DNA of 64,000 nt from RDYZ01 sp964518905 (GTDB lineage Bacteria; Cyanobacteriota; Cyanobacteriia; Cyanobacteriales; Geitlerinemataceae): NCBI GenBank assembly GCA_964518905.1, contig CAZFJL010000017.1, positions 1 through 64,000 on the forward strand. Direction: 5' to 3'. A program made the translations under genes and the position numbers. Below, piece after piece: positions 51,703 to 59,709 of this stretch. The notes beneath the pieces were generated by a model. The model saw nothing but the letters and a program-made list of their open reading frames with translations, searched no databases and was not told the DNA's origin. Numbering within the stretch: the stretch's first letter is position 1; each line of letters starts with the position of its first letter.

Positions 51703-52017
51703 TTACCGATTGCGATACTTTTGAAGTTCGGCACGCAGTTGAGCTGTTTCTGCCCGCAGATTGTCGATCATTTCTTGTAGGTCATCGGAGCCACCGGTTG
51801 CCGTTGGGTCACTGCTGCTATGGGACACGCGACTCGCCTCCGCAGCCGCAGCTTGATCTAGAACATCCGTCGCAAACTTGCGGAGGGCTTCACGCTGTTC
51901 GGCGTCAAATTTTCCGACCTCACTCAACGCGTTCGTCAGCGTCTTTTCTACGGCACTGCCGATCGATTCCGCGAGGACGCGACCAATAAAAAAGGCGTGA
52001 ACAGATGCGTTGCTCAT
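51703..52017 (-). CDS. DUF6825-like conserved cyanobacterial protein
   Basis: A 104-residue protein: HAFFIGRVLAESIGSAVEKTLTNALSEVGKFDAEQREALRKFATDVLDQA, a Ser/Thr linker, then a helical LQEMIDNLRAETAQLRAELQKY coiled coil. I recall the AFFxGR..AE and GKFDAEQRE motifs from a small cyanobacterial and plastid family (DUF6825) without a proven function. There is no signal peptide. It lies upstream of the ABC1 kinase on the same strand (73-nt gap), hinting at a linked role. Confidence 0.7.
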   Translation of the reverse strand: MSNASVHAFFIGRVLAESIGSAVEKTLTNALSEVGKFDAEQREALRKFATDVLDQAAAAEASRVSHSSSDPTATGGSDDLQEMIDNLRAETAQLRAELQKYRNR

Positions 52018-52234
52018 GAGTTTGGGGATGGGGGGGCAATTCGAGGGCTTCCGTAACGAATTATAACGTTCGGACTCAGATACGCACGCCCAATCTCACA
52101 AAAATCATCGATTTGAGGTTGATGTCTGATAATTCTCCTGATCGTTTTGGGTCTGATCGGGTTTCGCAAGGTCTGAATCTAAAGATTTAACCTGAGAGTC
52201 TCTACCAAACTTACTGTAAGCCGATCAAAGCAAC

Positions 52235-52717
52235 TCAACGCTGAAACCAGGCGGTGAGGGCGATCGCTAACGCATCAGCCGCATCATCCGGGCGAGGAAT
52301 TTCGCTCAAATTTAGTTCACGCATCACCGCCGCTTGAACATCCGGCTTTTTGGCGTTGCCGTAACCCGTCAGCGCTTGCTTAATCTGAGCGGGCGTAAAT
52401 TCCACATAGCTGAGACCTCGCTGCGCTAGGACGAGCAACGTTACGCCCCGCGCTTGGGCGACGGGAATCGTATTGCCCATACGATAAAAAAACAGCTTTT
52501 CGATCGCGATATCCGTCGGCGCTACCAGATTGATCAGTTCGTGGAGGTCGTCATAGATGGTAATCAGCCGATCGCCGATCGGTTGCTTGGCCGGGGTCTT
52601 GATCACGCCGTAGTCATGGGCGATCGGGCGATCGTTGACGATTTCGATCAAACCAAAGCCCAGCGTCGCCAAACCGGGGTCGAGTCCGAGGATGCGGCGC
52701 TGGGCTGAGGTAGACAC
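52235..52717 (-). CDS. ruvC: Crossover junction endodeoxyribonuclease RuvC
   Basis: A 160-residue Holliday-junction resolvase. The catalytic acids are visible: Asp13 (ILGLDPGLATLGFG), Glu73 (IAIEKLFFY), Asp145 and Asp148 (RPDDAADALAIAL). The IKQALTGYGNAKKPDVQ segment is also characteristic. The length is typical. It lies 40 nt downstream of chlI in the same direction and is probably cotranscribed with it, an arrangement I remember from other cyanobacteria. Confidence 0.96.
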   Translation of the reverse strand: MSTSAQRRILGLDPGLATLGFGLIEIVNDRPIAHDYGVIKTPAKQPIGDRLITIYDDLHELINLVAPTDIAIEKLFFYRMGNTIPVAQARGVTLLVLAQRGLSYVEFTPAQIKQALTGYGNAKKPDVQAAVMRELNLSEIPRPDDAADALAIALTAWFQR

Positions 52718-52757
52718 GTGTATTTAGTGGTTTGACTGGACGTTTGGATGGGGCGAC

Positions 52758-53837
52758 TTAATCATCCAGCGCGACGCCGAAGACCTCCGCGAAGACTTTC
52801 TCAACCTTGGAGCCAGAGTCGATCGTCTCTAGCGGATCTTTCCGTAGGCGGTGACGCAGGCAGAGCGCGATGATTTTTTTGATGTCATCGAGCGTCACTT
52901 CGGTGCGACCATCGAAGGCGGCAACGGCTTTAGCGGCGCGGTTGACGACAATATCGCCACGCAGTCCATCCACATCCAGCTCCGAGCAAACCTCGGAAAT
53001 CTGCACGCGCAGTTCATAGGTCATCGTCACCGACGGGAGCAACTCTTGCGCCTGAACGATGCGAGCTTGCAGAGCATCTTGTTCGGTTTGGTGTTGACCG
53101 AGGAAATCCTGGGGCGCTTGGTCAAAGGCGCTGCGCTCTTCGACGATTTTGACCCGTAGATTGGGTTCTTTCACCGTGCGGATCTCGGCGTGCATCCCGA
53201 AGCGATCGAGCAGTTGGGGGCGCAGTTCGCCTTCCTCGGGGTTGCCGGAACCCACTAAGACGAAATTAGCCGGGTGGCGGATCGAAATCCCTTCGCGTTC
53301 AACGGTGTTCCAGCCCGACGCTGCCGAGTCGAGCAGGACGTCTACGAGGTGATCATCGAGCAGGTTGACTTCATCGACGTACAAAATGCCGCGATTTGCT
53401 TTCGCAAGTAAGCCCGGTTCAAACGCTTTGATCCCCTCCGACAGGGCTTTTTCGATGTCGATCGTGCCGCACACCCGGTCTTCGGTTGCACCGAGGGGCA
53501 GATCGACCATCTGGACTTTTTTCTTGGCGGTGGGAAGTGTGCCGCCGCTTGTGAGACGATCGCGCACCTCGTCGCTCATCATTTCGGGATTGCTCGGATG
53601 GCTGTTAAACGGATCTTCGGCGACCACGTCCATTTCCGGCAGTAAATCGGCAAGGGCACGAATCGTGGTGGATTTTCCCGTACCGCGATCGCCCATGATC
53701 ATCACACCGCCAATTTTGGGATCGATGACGTTGAGCAAAAGCGCGAGCTTCATCTCCTCTTGACCCACGATCGCCGTAAAGGGATAGACGGCGCGGCGGC
53801 GAGTTTCTACGGTCGGACTGGCGGTGGCTACGGTCAT
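52758..53837 (-). CDS. chlI: Magnesium chelatase subunit I
   Basis: A 359-residue AAA+ ATPase subunit of Mg-chelatase, which with ChlD and ChlH inserts Mg into protoporphyrin IX for chlorophyll. Features: YPFTAIVGQEEMKLALLLN, Walker A IMGDRGTGKST, the family insertion GATEDRVCGTIDIEKAL, Walker B GILYVDEVNLLDDHLV, sensor GSGNPEEGELRPQLLDRFG and a C-terminal helical lid. The start fits the family. ruvC follows directly. Other chelatase subunits are not in this window. Confidence 0.98.
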   Translation of the reverse strand: MTVATASPTVETRRRAVYPFTAIVGQEEMKLALLLNVIDPKIGGVMIMGDRGTGKSTTIRALADLLPEMDVVAEDPFNSHPSNPEMMSDEVRDRLTSGGTLPTAKKKVQMVDLPLGATEDRVCGTIDIEKALSEGIKAFEPGLLAKANRGILYVDEVNLLDDHLVDVLLDSAASGWNTVEREGISIRHPANFVLVGSGNPEEGELRPQLLDRFGMHAEIRTVKEPNLRVKIVEERSAFDQAPQDFLGQHQTEQDALQARIVQAQELLPSVTMTYELRVQISEVCSELDVDGLRGDIVVNRAAKAVAAFDGRTEVTLDDIKKIIALCLRHRLRKDPLETIDSGSKVEKVFAEVFGVALDD

Positions 53838-54110
53838 CGTGTTGTTATCTAGCGTTATTAATAGTCGGAATTATCGAACGTACTTTCTGTGGCGCTCCGC
53901 AAAAGTCGCGCTTTATGTTTGACCACAGGGTGCGAAATTACAATTACAGCAGCTTAAGGTAGGAGCGATCGGTACTTAAATCGGCCAACATTGTAGCGTT
54001 TCCCTGTAGCCCATGGTGGTCGCATTCTGCGATCAAACTGCCTCAACGCCCTAGCAAAAGTGGCGATCAATGTTGCACCAGCACGGATTACGGATCAACC
54101 CCAAACGGCT

Positions 54111-55526
54111 TTAAGACGGCTTGAGCGACTCTGGCACGGTGGGGACGGGCTTCGGCAAGGCTCGTAATACGCCAATCATTACGGATTTGCCATAGAACTG
54201 GGTGCGAACACCGTAAATCTCAACGTTAATCTGCTTACCGTCCTTGCATTTGCCTTTAAACCGACAGGACAAGTGTTTGATCTGGCCGCGTACGCACTGA
54301 TAAATCTTCTCGGCGACAAAATCGTAGTGAGGCTCCGAGACGAGGGCAAAAATCGTCGATAGCGAGATGATCTCGTTGAAGCGATAGCCAAAGATACGGG
54401 CGAGATGGTTGTTGGCATAGATAAACTTGCCATCCCAAACCACAATGTATAAACCGAGGCGGGATAGCGCATTCTCGCGTAAGACGGGCGAGTTTGGATC
54501 GGGTGTACGGGAAAGGCTGGAAGGAGGCGGGGGTGGGGTGCGTGGATATGGTTGGGGGCGTAGGGTTGTGGGGACGGCGGGGAGAGGTAGGGAGGATATG
54601 GGGAGAGGTAGGGAGGATGTGGGTCGGCCTAGGGATGGGTCAGGACTATGGCCGTTGGATGGTCGCACCTCTTTTGTCTGCTGGCGTGAGCGATCGACAG
54701 CGTCGGCAGCGATCGCGGAGTCATCCGGTTCAATCGCAGCGGTGGGACGTTTCGTTGTGGGCTCTAGGGCTGTTGCAATCATGTCAGCCGTAGGTGTTGA
54801 GGCTGAAAGCGGGATCGTCGAAGTGGGGGGATAGTCTGCGGGAGTTGCGACGGTTGTTGCGGGAGTCTTGGCGATTGGGGAAGGAGTGGCATCATCAAGC
54901 GTGCGAGCCTGCTCTTCGCTACGCGCGATCGAGTAGCGACGCAGCAGCTCAACGACAAGCCCGATTTGCGTGGTGGTCGTTTGCATCAGGCGAGCCGCTT
55001 CGTAGCGAAAATGTCCGGGCTGCGGATGCATCAAAGTGATGAGGCCGAGCAGTCGTTTACTGCGCAGGATGGGGATACAGAGCGCCGAACGCACGGTATA
55101 GGGTTCGTTGGGTAGCTGCAACCAGCGCTCATCTCGCATGGTGTCGGTAATTAGCCCCACCTGGTGCTTTTCGTTGACCCAACCGGCTAGACCTTTCTCC
55201 AGGACTTGCCCGATCAAATCCTCTTTCCGCTCCTTGATCGTGGCGCCACGGGCGAGGACACACTCGGTGACACGACCATCATCATCGATGAAAAAGAGAC
55301 TGCCCTCTTCCGCGCCGGTGAGGCGGTTGCAGATGCGGAGCGCCTGTTGTGCCAGCGATCGAAGCGCCAGAGTGGGACTCGGGACGTCACCCATCGAGAC
55401 GAGGGTGCGCAGGAGTTCGGTTTGAGCTTCGTAGGCAATTTCTTGGATTTTGAGTCGATCGACTTCCTGACGAAGCGTGTCTAGCTCTTCGACCAGTTGT
55501 TCGTTTGTTTTTTCGCAATCTTCCAT
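54111..55526 (-). CDS. GAF-PAS sensory protein without an output domain
   Basis: A 471-residue soluble protein. A coiled-coil start (EDCEKTNEQLVEELDTLRQEV) leads to a GAF domain (about 45-195: GAEEGSLFFIDDDGRVTECV, GLAGWVNEKHQVG, VRSALCIPILRSKRLLGLITL). A Pro/Ser/Thr-rich disordered linker (about 200-350) carries tandem repeats, and a PAS domain (about 355-455: GLYIVVWDGKFIYANNHLARIFGY) closes the protein. No kinase, cyclase, GGDEF or HTH follows, so it may act as a sensor that docks to other proteins. The start is the ATG before EDCEKTN; an upstream in-frame ATG adds 30 residues. Confidence 0.82.
   Translation of the reverse strand: MEDCEKTNEQLVEELDTLRQEVDRLKIQEIAYEAQTELLRTLVSMGDVPSPTLALRSLAQQALRICNRLTGAEEGSLFFIDDDGRVTECVLARGATIKERKEDLIGQVLEKGLAGWVNEKHQVGLITDTMRDERWLQLPNEPYTVRSALCIPILRSKRLLGLITLMHPQPGHFRYEAARLMQTTTTQIGLVVELLRRYSIARSEEQARTLDDATPSPIAKTPATTVATPADYPPTSTIPLSASTPTADMIATALEPTTKRPTAAIEPDDSAIAADAVDRSRQQTKEVRPSNGHSPDPSLGRPTSSLPLPISSLPLPAVPTTLRPQPYPRTPPPPPSSLSRTPDPNSPVLRENALSRLGLYIVVWDGKFIYANNHLARIFGYRFNEIISLSTIFALVSEPHYDFVAEKIYQCVRGQIKHLSCRFKGKCKDGKQINVEIYGVRTQFYGKSVMIGVLRALPKPVPTVPESLKPS
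54580..54622. repeat. 21-bp tandem duplication in the GAF-PAS linker
   Basis: Two near-identical copies of GGGGAGAGGTAGGGAGGATAT, on the coding strand encoding two SSLPLPI/S-like units in the disordered linker. The period is a multiple of three, so the frame is kept. Confidence 0.75.
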
Positions 55527-56465
55527 AGTTTTGAGGAGCGAATTCGATCGATCATCAAGAGTTAGAGAGCTGAACTGTTGTCGATCGCAGTGGCAATTCG
55601 GGCGAGGCCGGTACACACCACAGTGGCAGTGCAGAGCACGTCTCTAAATTAAGCTACGGAACGTGCGTATCGAATCCGTAAGATTAACGATTTAGGGAAA
55701 AGCACGACGGATGAGGCAGACCCTTAAACTTTGTTCGCGTCAAGCCTCCGTCAAGCCTCCGTCAAGCACTGAGATCCTGAATGCTACTCGAAAAATACGC
55801 TTGCATTTGCTCGAAATACTAACGCGAAAGAGCTTAAAAACAGCGGGAGCTAATGATGACAATGACCCACCCGCCTCGACAACAGCGCTTCCTGAATTTA
55901 GGCTCCTCCAATATATCGAAGCCCCTAACTAGGGTCGTTGAGAGGCTGATTGTTTAGGGGAATGTTTGATGTTTTGTTACACGATCGGCTGGATTGGAAA
56001 GATTATTTCTCAGCCGTTTCGCTCTAGACCTCAGGACAATGCGAGAGGCCGGAATTCCAACCCATCGGGCGGCAGTCCTATCAGATAGGGGTCACGCGAA
56101 CCTCTCAAGGAGAGCGACATTGAAGCGCACAGAAAGCTGGAGCAGTTACATAGTTCTGATAAGTGCCATAAAGAATTGCAATATTTGCAATTCCCAGAAT
56201 GTTGAACCAGAGCTGAAAATCGTCCTGAAGTAGGCACTGTCAGGCCGCAGGCTTGAGCCAAGCCGACCTTCTGCCTAATGCACAGGAGTCAGCAGGCCAT
56301 GCTAAAAATGCGAAGGATAATAAAAAAAACGCATAATCTAACTTGATTCATAAAAAGTTGCGATATGAGGATAACGATCACATTTCAATAAGATCAGTTA
56401 CGATTCTTACCAGTTCGTCTTCTCCTTCGCGATGTCCGTTATTTTTCTCGTTTTGAGGTTCTCGA
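55527..56465. other. Gene-free region of about 940 nt
   Basis: No supported open frame. It contains a short direct repeat of GTCAAGCCTCC (55739-55765) and a perfect 9-bp hairpin, GAATTGCAA/TTGCAATTC (56173-56193), without a T-run. Further on, GGCTTGAGCCAAGCC can form another stem. It may hold a small RNA or only promoters for the flanking genes; no RNA family is recognised. Confidence 0.4.
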
Positions 56466-56850
56466 ATGAAACTTACCTATCTCTCTAAACTCACTGCTGT
56501 TTCTCTGCTCTCCTTCGGTCTGCTAGTTGGCTGCGCTGCGAACGAAGCCCCGACAGACGCTCCGGCTGATGCTCCAGCAGAGGAAGCTCCGGCTATGGAT
56601 GGTGCTGAAGAAGCTCCGGCTATGGATGGTGCTGAAGAAGCTCCGGCTATGGATGGTGCTGAAGNNNNNNNNNNNNNNNNNNNNNNNNNNNNNNNNNNNN
56701 NNNNNNNNNNNNNNNNNNNNNNNNNNNNNNNNNNNNNNNNNNNNNNNNNNNNNNNNNNNNNNNNAAGCTGAAGAAGCTGAAGAAGCTGAAGAAGCTGAAG
56801 AAACTGAAGAAACTGAAGGCGAAGAAACTGAACCTGCTGCTGGCGAATAA
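56466..56850 (+). CDS. Repeat-rich acidic lipoprotein, interrupted by an assembly gap
   Basis: The start MKLTYLSKLTAVSLLSFGLLVGC is a lipoprotein signal peptide with lipobox LVGC (Cys23). After a Pro/Ala/Asp linker come three complete 9-residue units of EEAPAMDGA (27 bp each), then 100 N. After the gap the sequence is EEA/EET repeats ending in EPAAGE and a stop. The reading frames before and after the N run disagree, but the gap length is nominal, so this is an assembly effect and not a frameshift. The true number of repeats is unknown. It is probably a periplasmic-side, membrane-anchored, strongly acidic protein. A terminator follows. Confidence 0.75.
56665..56764. other. Assembly gap (100 N)
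   Basis: A run of exactly 100 N, the customary placeholder for a gap of unknown size. It falls inside the tandem repeats of the lipoprotein gene, where short reads cannot be resolved. Confidence 0.98.
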
Positions 56851-56950
56851 GTTGCGGATCGCAATACCCGTATTCAAAGCCCATTTAAGTCTGTTTGGGG
56901 TGTAGCCCTCAAGACGCATTTTTTAATTCTGATCGCAAGGATTAAGACTA

Positions 56951-56981
56951 CGCACCGTAATCGTTACGGTGCGTTTTTTTT
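56951..56981 (+). terminator. Terminator after the lipoprotein gene
   Basis: A perfect 10-bp stem CGCACCGTAA/TTACGGTGCG with a TCG loop and eight T. It lies about 100 nt past the stop codon of the repeat lipoprotein. Confidence 0.93.
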
Positions 56982-57103
56982 GTGATATTCATGGTGCGTG
57001 TGTCCGTGACGATCGCAGAGACCATCGGCTTGTCCGATCGCGACTCCCGCCAAGCCGTTAGAATTGCTCGTAACCTTTCTGGCCTAGCGCTGCGACCTTC
57101 AGC

Positions 57104-59617
57104 ATGAGCGATCGTTTCCGTGACTCTGTCCTCGATATCCGCAATCTTTCAGTGGAGTTCCCCACCGAGAGCGAACTTGTTAAAGCCGTTTCAGGACTCA
57201 CATTTCAGCTTGAGCGCGGCCAGACGATTGGTATTGTCGGCGAGTCGGGATCGGGTAAATCTGTGACATCTCAGGCGGTGATGGGTTTGATCCCGTCGCC
57301 CGGTCGCGTCACGTCGGGTGAAATTTGGCTGAAGACAAACGCGACGGCCAATCCGATTAATTTGCTCGCACTTCCCGAAAAGCAGTTGCGTCGCTATCGG
57401 GGCGGCGAGATGGCCGTAATTTTCCAGGAGCCGATGAGTGCGCTCAATCCGGTGTACACGATCGGCTATCAAATCGTGGAGGCGATCCGTCAGCATCAAA
57501 CGGTGACGGTGGCCGAGGCGCAACAGCAGGCGATCGAGCGACTCCAGGAGGTCAAGCTCGTGGCAGACGAGGCGACGCTACGCGATCAGGTGAGCCACGA
57601 ACTCGAAGCGCAGGACGGGACGACGAGCAAGCGGGACATTCTCAAGCGGGTGGCGCAAATTAAGCAGGATTGGCTCGATCGCTATCCGCACCAGCTTTCG
57701 GGCGGGCAGCTTCAGCGGGTGACGATCGCGATGGCGATTTCGTCGAATCCGACGCTGCTAATTGCCGATGAGCCGACGACGGCGCTGGATGTAACGGTGC
57801 AGGCGACCATTTTGAAACTGTTGCGGGAACTGCGCGATCGGCATCAGATGTCGATGATGTTTGTTTCGCACGATCTCGGCGTGATTGCAGAGGTGGCGGA
57901 CGTGGTGGCGGTGATGTATCGCGGCGAGCTGGTGGAGGTCGGGACGGTCGATCGCATCTTTTCCGCGCCTCAGCATCCGTACACCAAGGGGCTGATCGCC
58001 TGCCGTCCGCAGCTCGATCGGCGGATGCGCTGTTTGCCGACGGTGGCGGATTTTATGGAGGTGGTGACGAATGCGGCGGGTGAGTCGGAGATTGTGGAGC
58101 GGATGCCGGATGCGTCGGTTTTGGGTGAAGCGTTCGGCGAGTCGATCGCGTCGATCGGTTCAGGTCTTGGGGCGAGCCTGACGGCCAGTGATCGGGGTCG
58201 ATCAGATCTGGCTCGGATTCGGAGCATTCTCGAAGAGGGCAACGATCCCGAGGCAAGCAACAATTCCGCTGCGATCGACGATCCCGCAGTCAGCAACACG
58301 CCCGCAGCGATCGACGTTCAAGTTAACGTTCAAATTAACGGCGAAACAGAAGACGACTCGAATACGGTTGATCCCGGTCTTGAAGTTAAAAAGTCTGACG
58401 TGACAAATTCTGAGGTTGAAGATTCTGAGGCTGAAGATTCTGAGGCTGAAGATTCTGAGGCTGAAGATTCTGAGGCTGAAGAACCGATCGACCCGATCTC
58501 CGCTGAAACCGAAAGTCCATCGTCCGATCTACCAAGTGCGGATCAACCGGATTCTGATCAAGCTGCGATCGAACGCCTCAGCGCGATCGCCAGCCAGCCC
58601 CTAGACACCGACGACGATCGCTTTAACCTCGATAATTTCGATCTCGACGCGCCCGCCGATCGCGCTGACACCGGAACCGTAAAGCTCAATTCCACCTTTG
58701 CCGCGCCCATCGATGCCGACGAACCTGGGGCGATCGACGATCCGAAACCCAGCAACACACCGATCACTGACCTCGAAGTCGCGCGACGGTTGGCCTATCT
58801 CCAACGACAGCCGCCCCTCCTGGACGTGGAACACCTCAAGGTGGGTTTCCCCCAGCGCGGCCTGTTTGGGCGGGCACGGCGCTACACCATGGCCGTGAAC
58901 GACGTGTCCTTTCAGGTCTTCCCTGGCGAAACCCTCGGCTTGGTCGGCGAGTCGGGCTGCGGTAAAAGCACCCTGGCGCGAACTCTGATGCGCCTGATCG
59001 ATCCGCTCGCGGGGAAAATCCGCTTCGAGGATCGCGACATTCTGGCCTTGCAACCCAAAGCGCTGCGATTTTTTCGACGCGACATGCAAACAATTTTTCA
59101 AGATCCCGGCAATGCGCTCAATCCGCGTATGAGCGTCGGCGCGGCGATTCTTGAACCGATGCAAATCCATAACTTCGGCGCGAGCAAAAAAGAGCGACTC
59201 GATCGCGTGCGCTACTTGCTCGATCGCGTCGATCTCGATGCCAGCGCCGTTAACCGCTACCCCCACGAATTTTCTGGCGGTCAAAAACAGCGCATTTGTA
59301 TCGCCCGCGCCCTGGCCTTAGAGCCGAAATTTGTGATTTGTGACGAATCGGTCTCGGCACTCGATGTATCGGTGCAAGCGCAGGTGTTGAACTTGCTGAA
59401 AGAGCTACAAGAGGAATTCGGCCTGACGTATATTTTCATTTCCCATGATCTCAGCGTGGTGAAATTTATGAGCGATCGAATCATGGTGATGAACCAAGGC
59501 CAAATCGAAGAAATTGGCCCCGCTGATCGGGTCTACCGTCATCCCGAACGCGATTACACCCGCAAGCTCATCGCCTCGATTCCGCGCGGTCACACCGTCG
59601 ATCGAGTCGCGTCCTAG
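57104..59617 (+). CDS. DppD-DppF fused ABC ATPase with long acidic linker
   Basis: An 837-residue tandem ATPase of the oligopeptide type. Half one (about 1-305) has VGESGSGKS, LSGGQLQRVTIAMAI and LLIADEPTTALD. Half two (about 568-832) has VGESGCGKST, FSGGQKQRICIARAL and FVICDESVSALD. The two halves are joined by about 260 residues of acidic, Ser/Ala/Asp-rich low complexity that includes a 15-bp minisatellite (EDSEA units). The fusion at 35648-37387 has a linker of only about 55 residues. Walker B of half two reads DES instead of the usual DEP, with the catalytic Glu kept. A DppB-like permease follows in the same direction, so this is an importer ATPase; the substrate is unknown. Confidence 0.92.
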   Translation: MSDRFRDSVLDIRNLSVEFPTESELVKAVSGLTFQLERGQTIGIVGESGSGKSVTSQAVMGLIPSPGRVTSGEIWLKTNATANPINLLALPEKQLRRYRGGEMAVIFQEPMSALNPVYTIGYQIVEAIRQHQTVTVAEAQQQAIERLQEVKLVADEATLRDQVSHELEAQDGTTSKRDILKRVAQIKQDWLDRYPHQLSGGQLQRVTIAMAISSNPTLLIADEPTTALDVTVQATILKLLRELRDRHQMSMMFVSHDLGVIAEVADVVAVMYRGELVEVGTVDRIFSAPQHPYTKGLIACRPQLDRRMRCLPTVADFMEVVTNAAGESEIVERMPDASVLGEAFGESIASIGSGLGASLTASDRGRSDLARIRSILEEGNDPEASNNSAAIDDPAVSNTPAAIDVQVNVQINGETEDDSNTVDPGLEVKKSDVTNSEVEDSEAEDSEAEDSEAEDSEAEEPIDPISAETESPSSDLPSADQPDSDQAAIERLSAIASQPLDTDDDRFNLDNFDLDAPADRADTGTVKLNSTFAAPIDADEPGAIDDPKPSNTPITDLEVARRLAYLQRQPPLLDVEHLKVGFPQRGLFGRARRYTMAVNDVSFQVFPGETLGLVGESGCGKSTLARTLMRLIDPLAGKIRFEDRDILALQPKALRFFRRDMQTIFQDPGNALNPRMSVGAAILEPMQIHNFGASKKERLDRVRYLLDRVDLDASAVNRYPHEFSGGQKQRICIARALALEPKFVICDESVSALDVSVQAQVLNLLKELQEEFGLTYIFISHDLSVVKFMSDRIMVMNQGQIEEIGPADRVYRHPERDYTRKLIASIPRGHTVDRVAS
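58412..58482. repeat. 15-bp minisatellite in the ABC ATPase linker
   Basis: About 4.7 copies of GAGGCTGAAGATTCT (the first copy with GGTT) encode EDSEA-type units in the acidic linker between the two ATPase domains. Confidence 0.92.
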
Positions 59618-59627
59618 TTTGTAGTTC

Positions 59628-59697
59628 GTAGGGTGGGCATCGCCCACCAGCACAGGATTCAATTCACGCCGATCGTGGTGGGCAGTGCCCACCCTAC
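59628..59697. repeat. Palindromic dispersed repeat
   Basis: GTAGGGTGGGCATCGCCCACC and its near-complement GGTGGGCAGTGCCCACCCTAC flank 28 nt of unrelated sequence. The stems are long and also locally self-complementary. I recall this type of element in many cyanobacterial genomes. It sits between the ABC ATPase and the permease, so it may affect their relative expression. Confidence 0.8.
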
Positions 59698-59709
59698 TCG
59701 ATACCGACT

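Noticed and set aside
55994..56261. Short frames on both strands that might be a transposase remnant
   Set aside because: The translations share no transposase motif, and no inverted repeats or target duplication bound them.
56466..56771. A frameshift in the lipoprotein gene across the N run
   Set aside because: The gap length is a placeholder, so frame comparison across it has no meaning.
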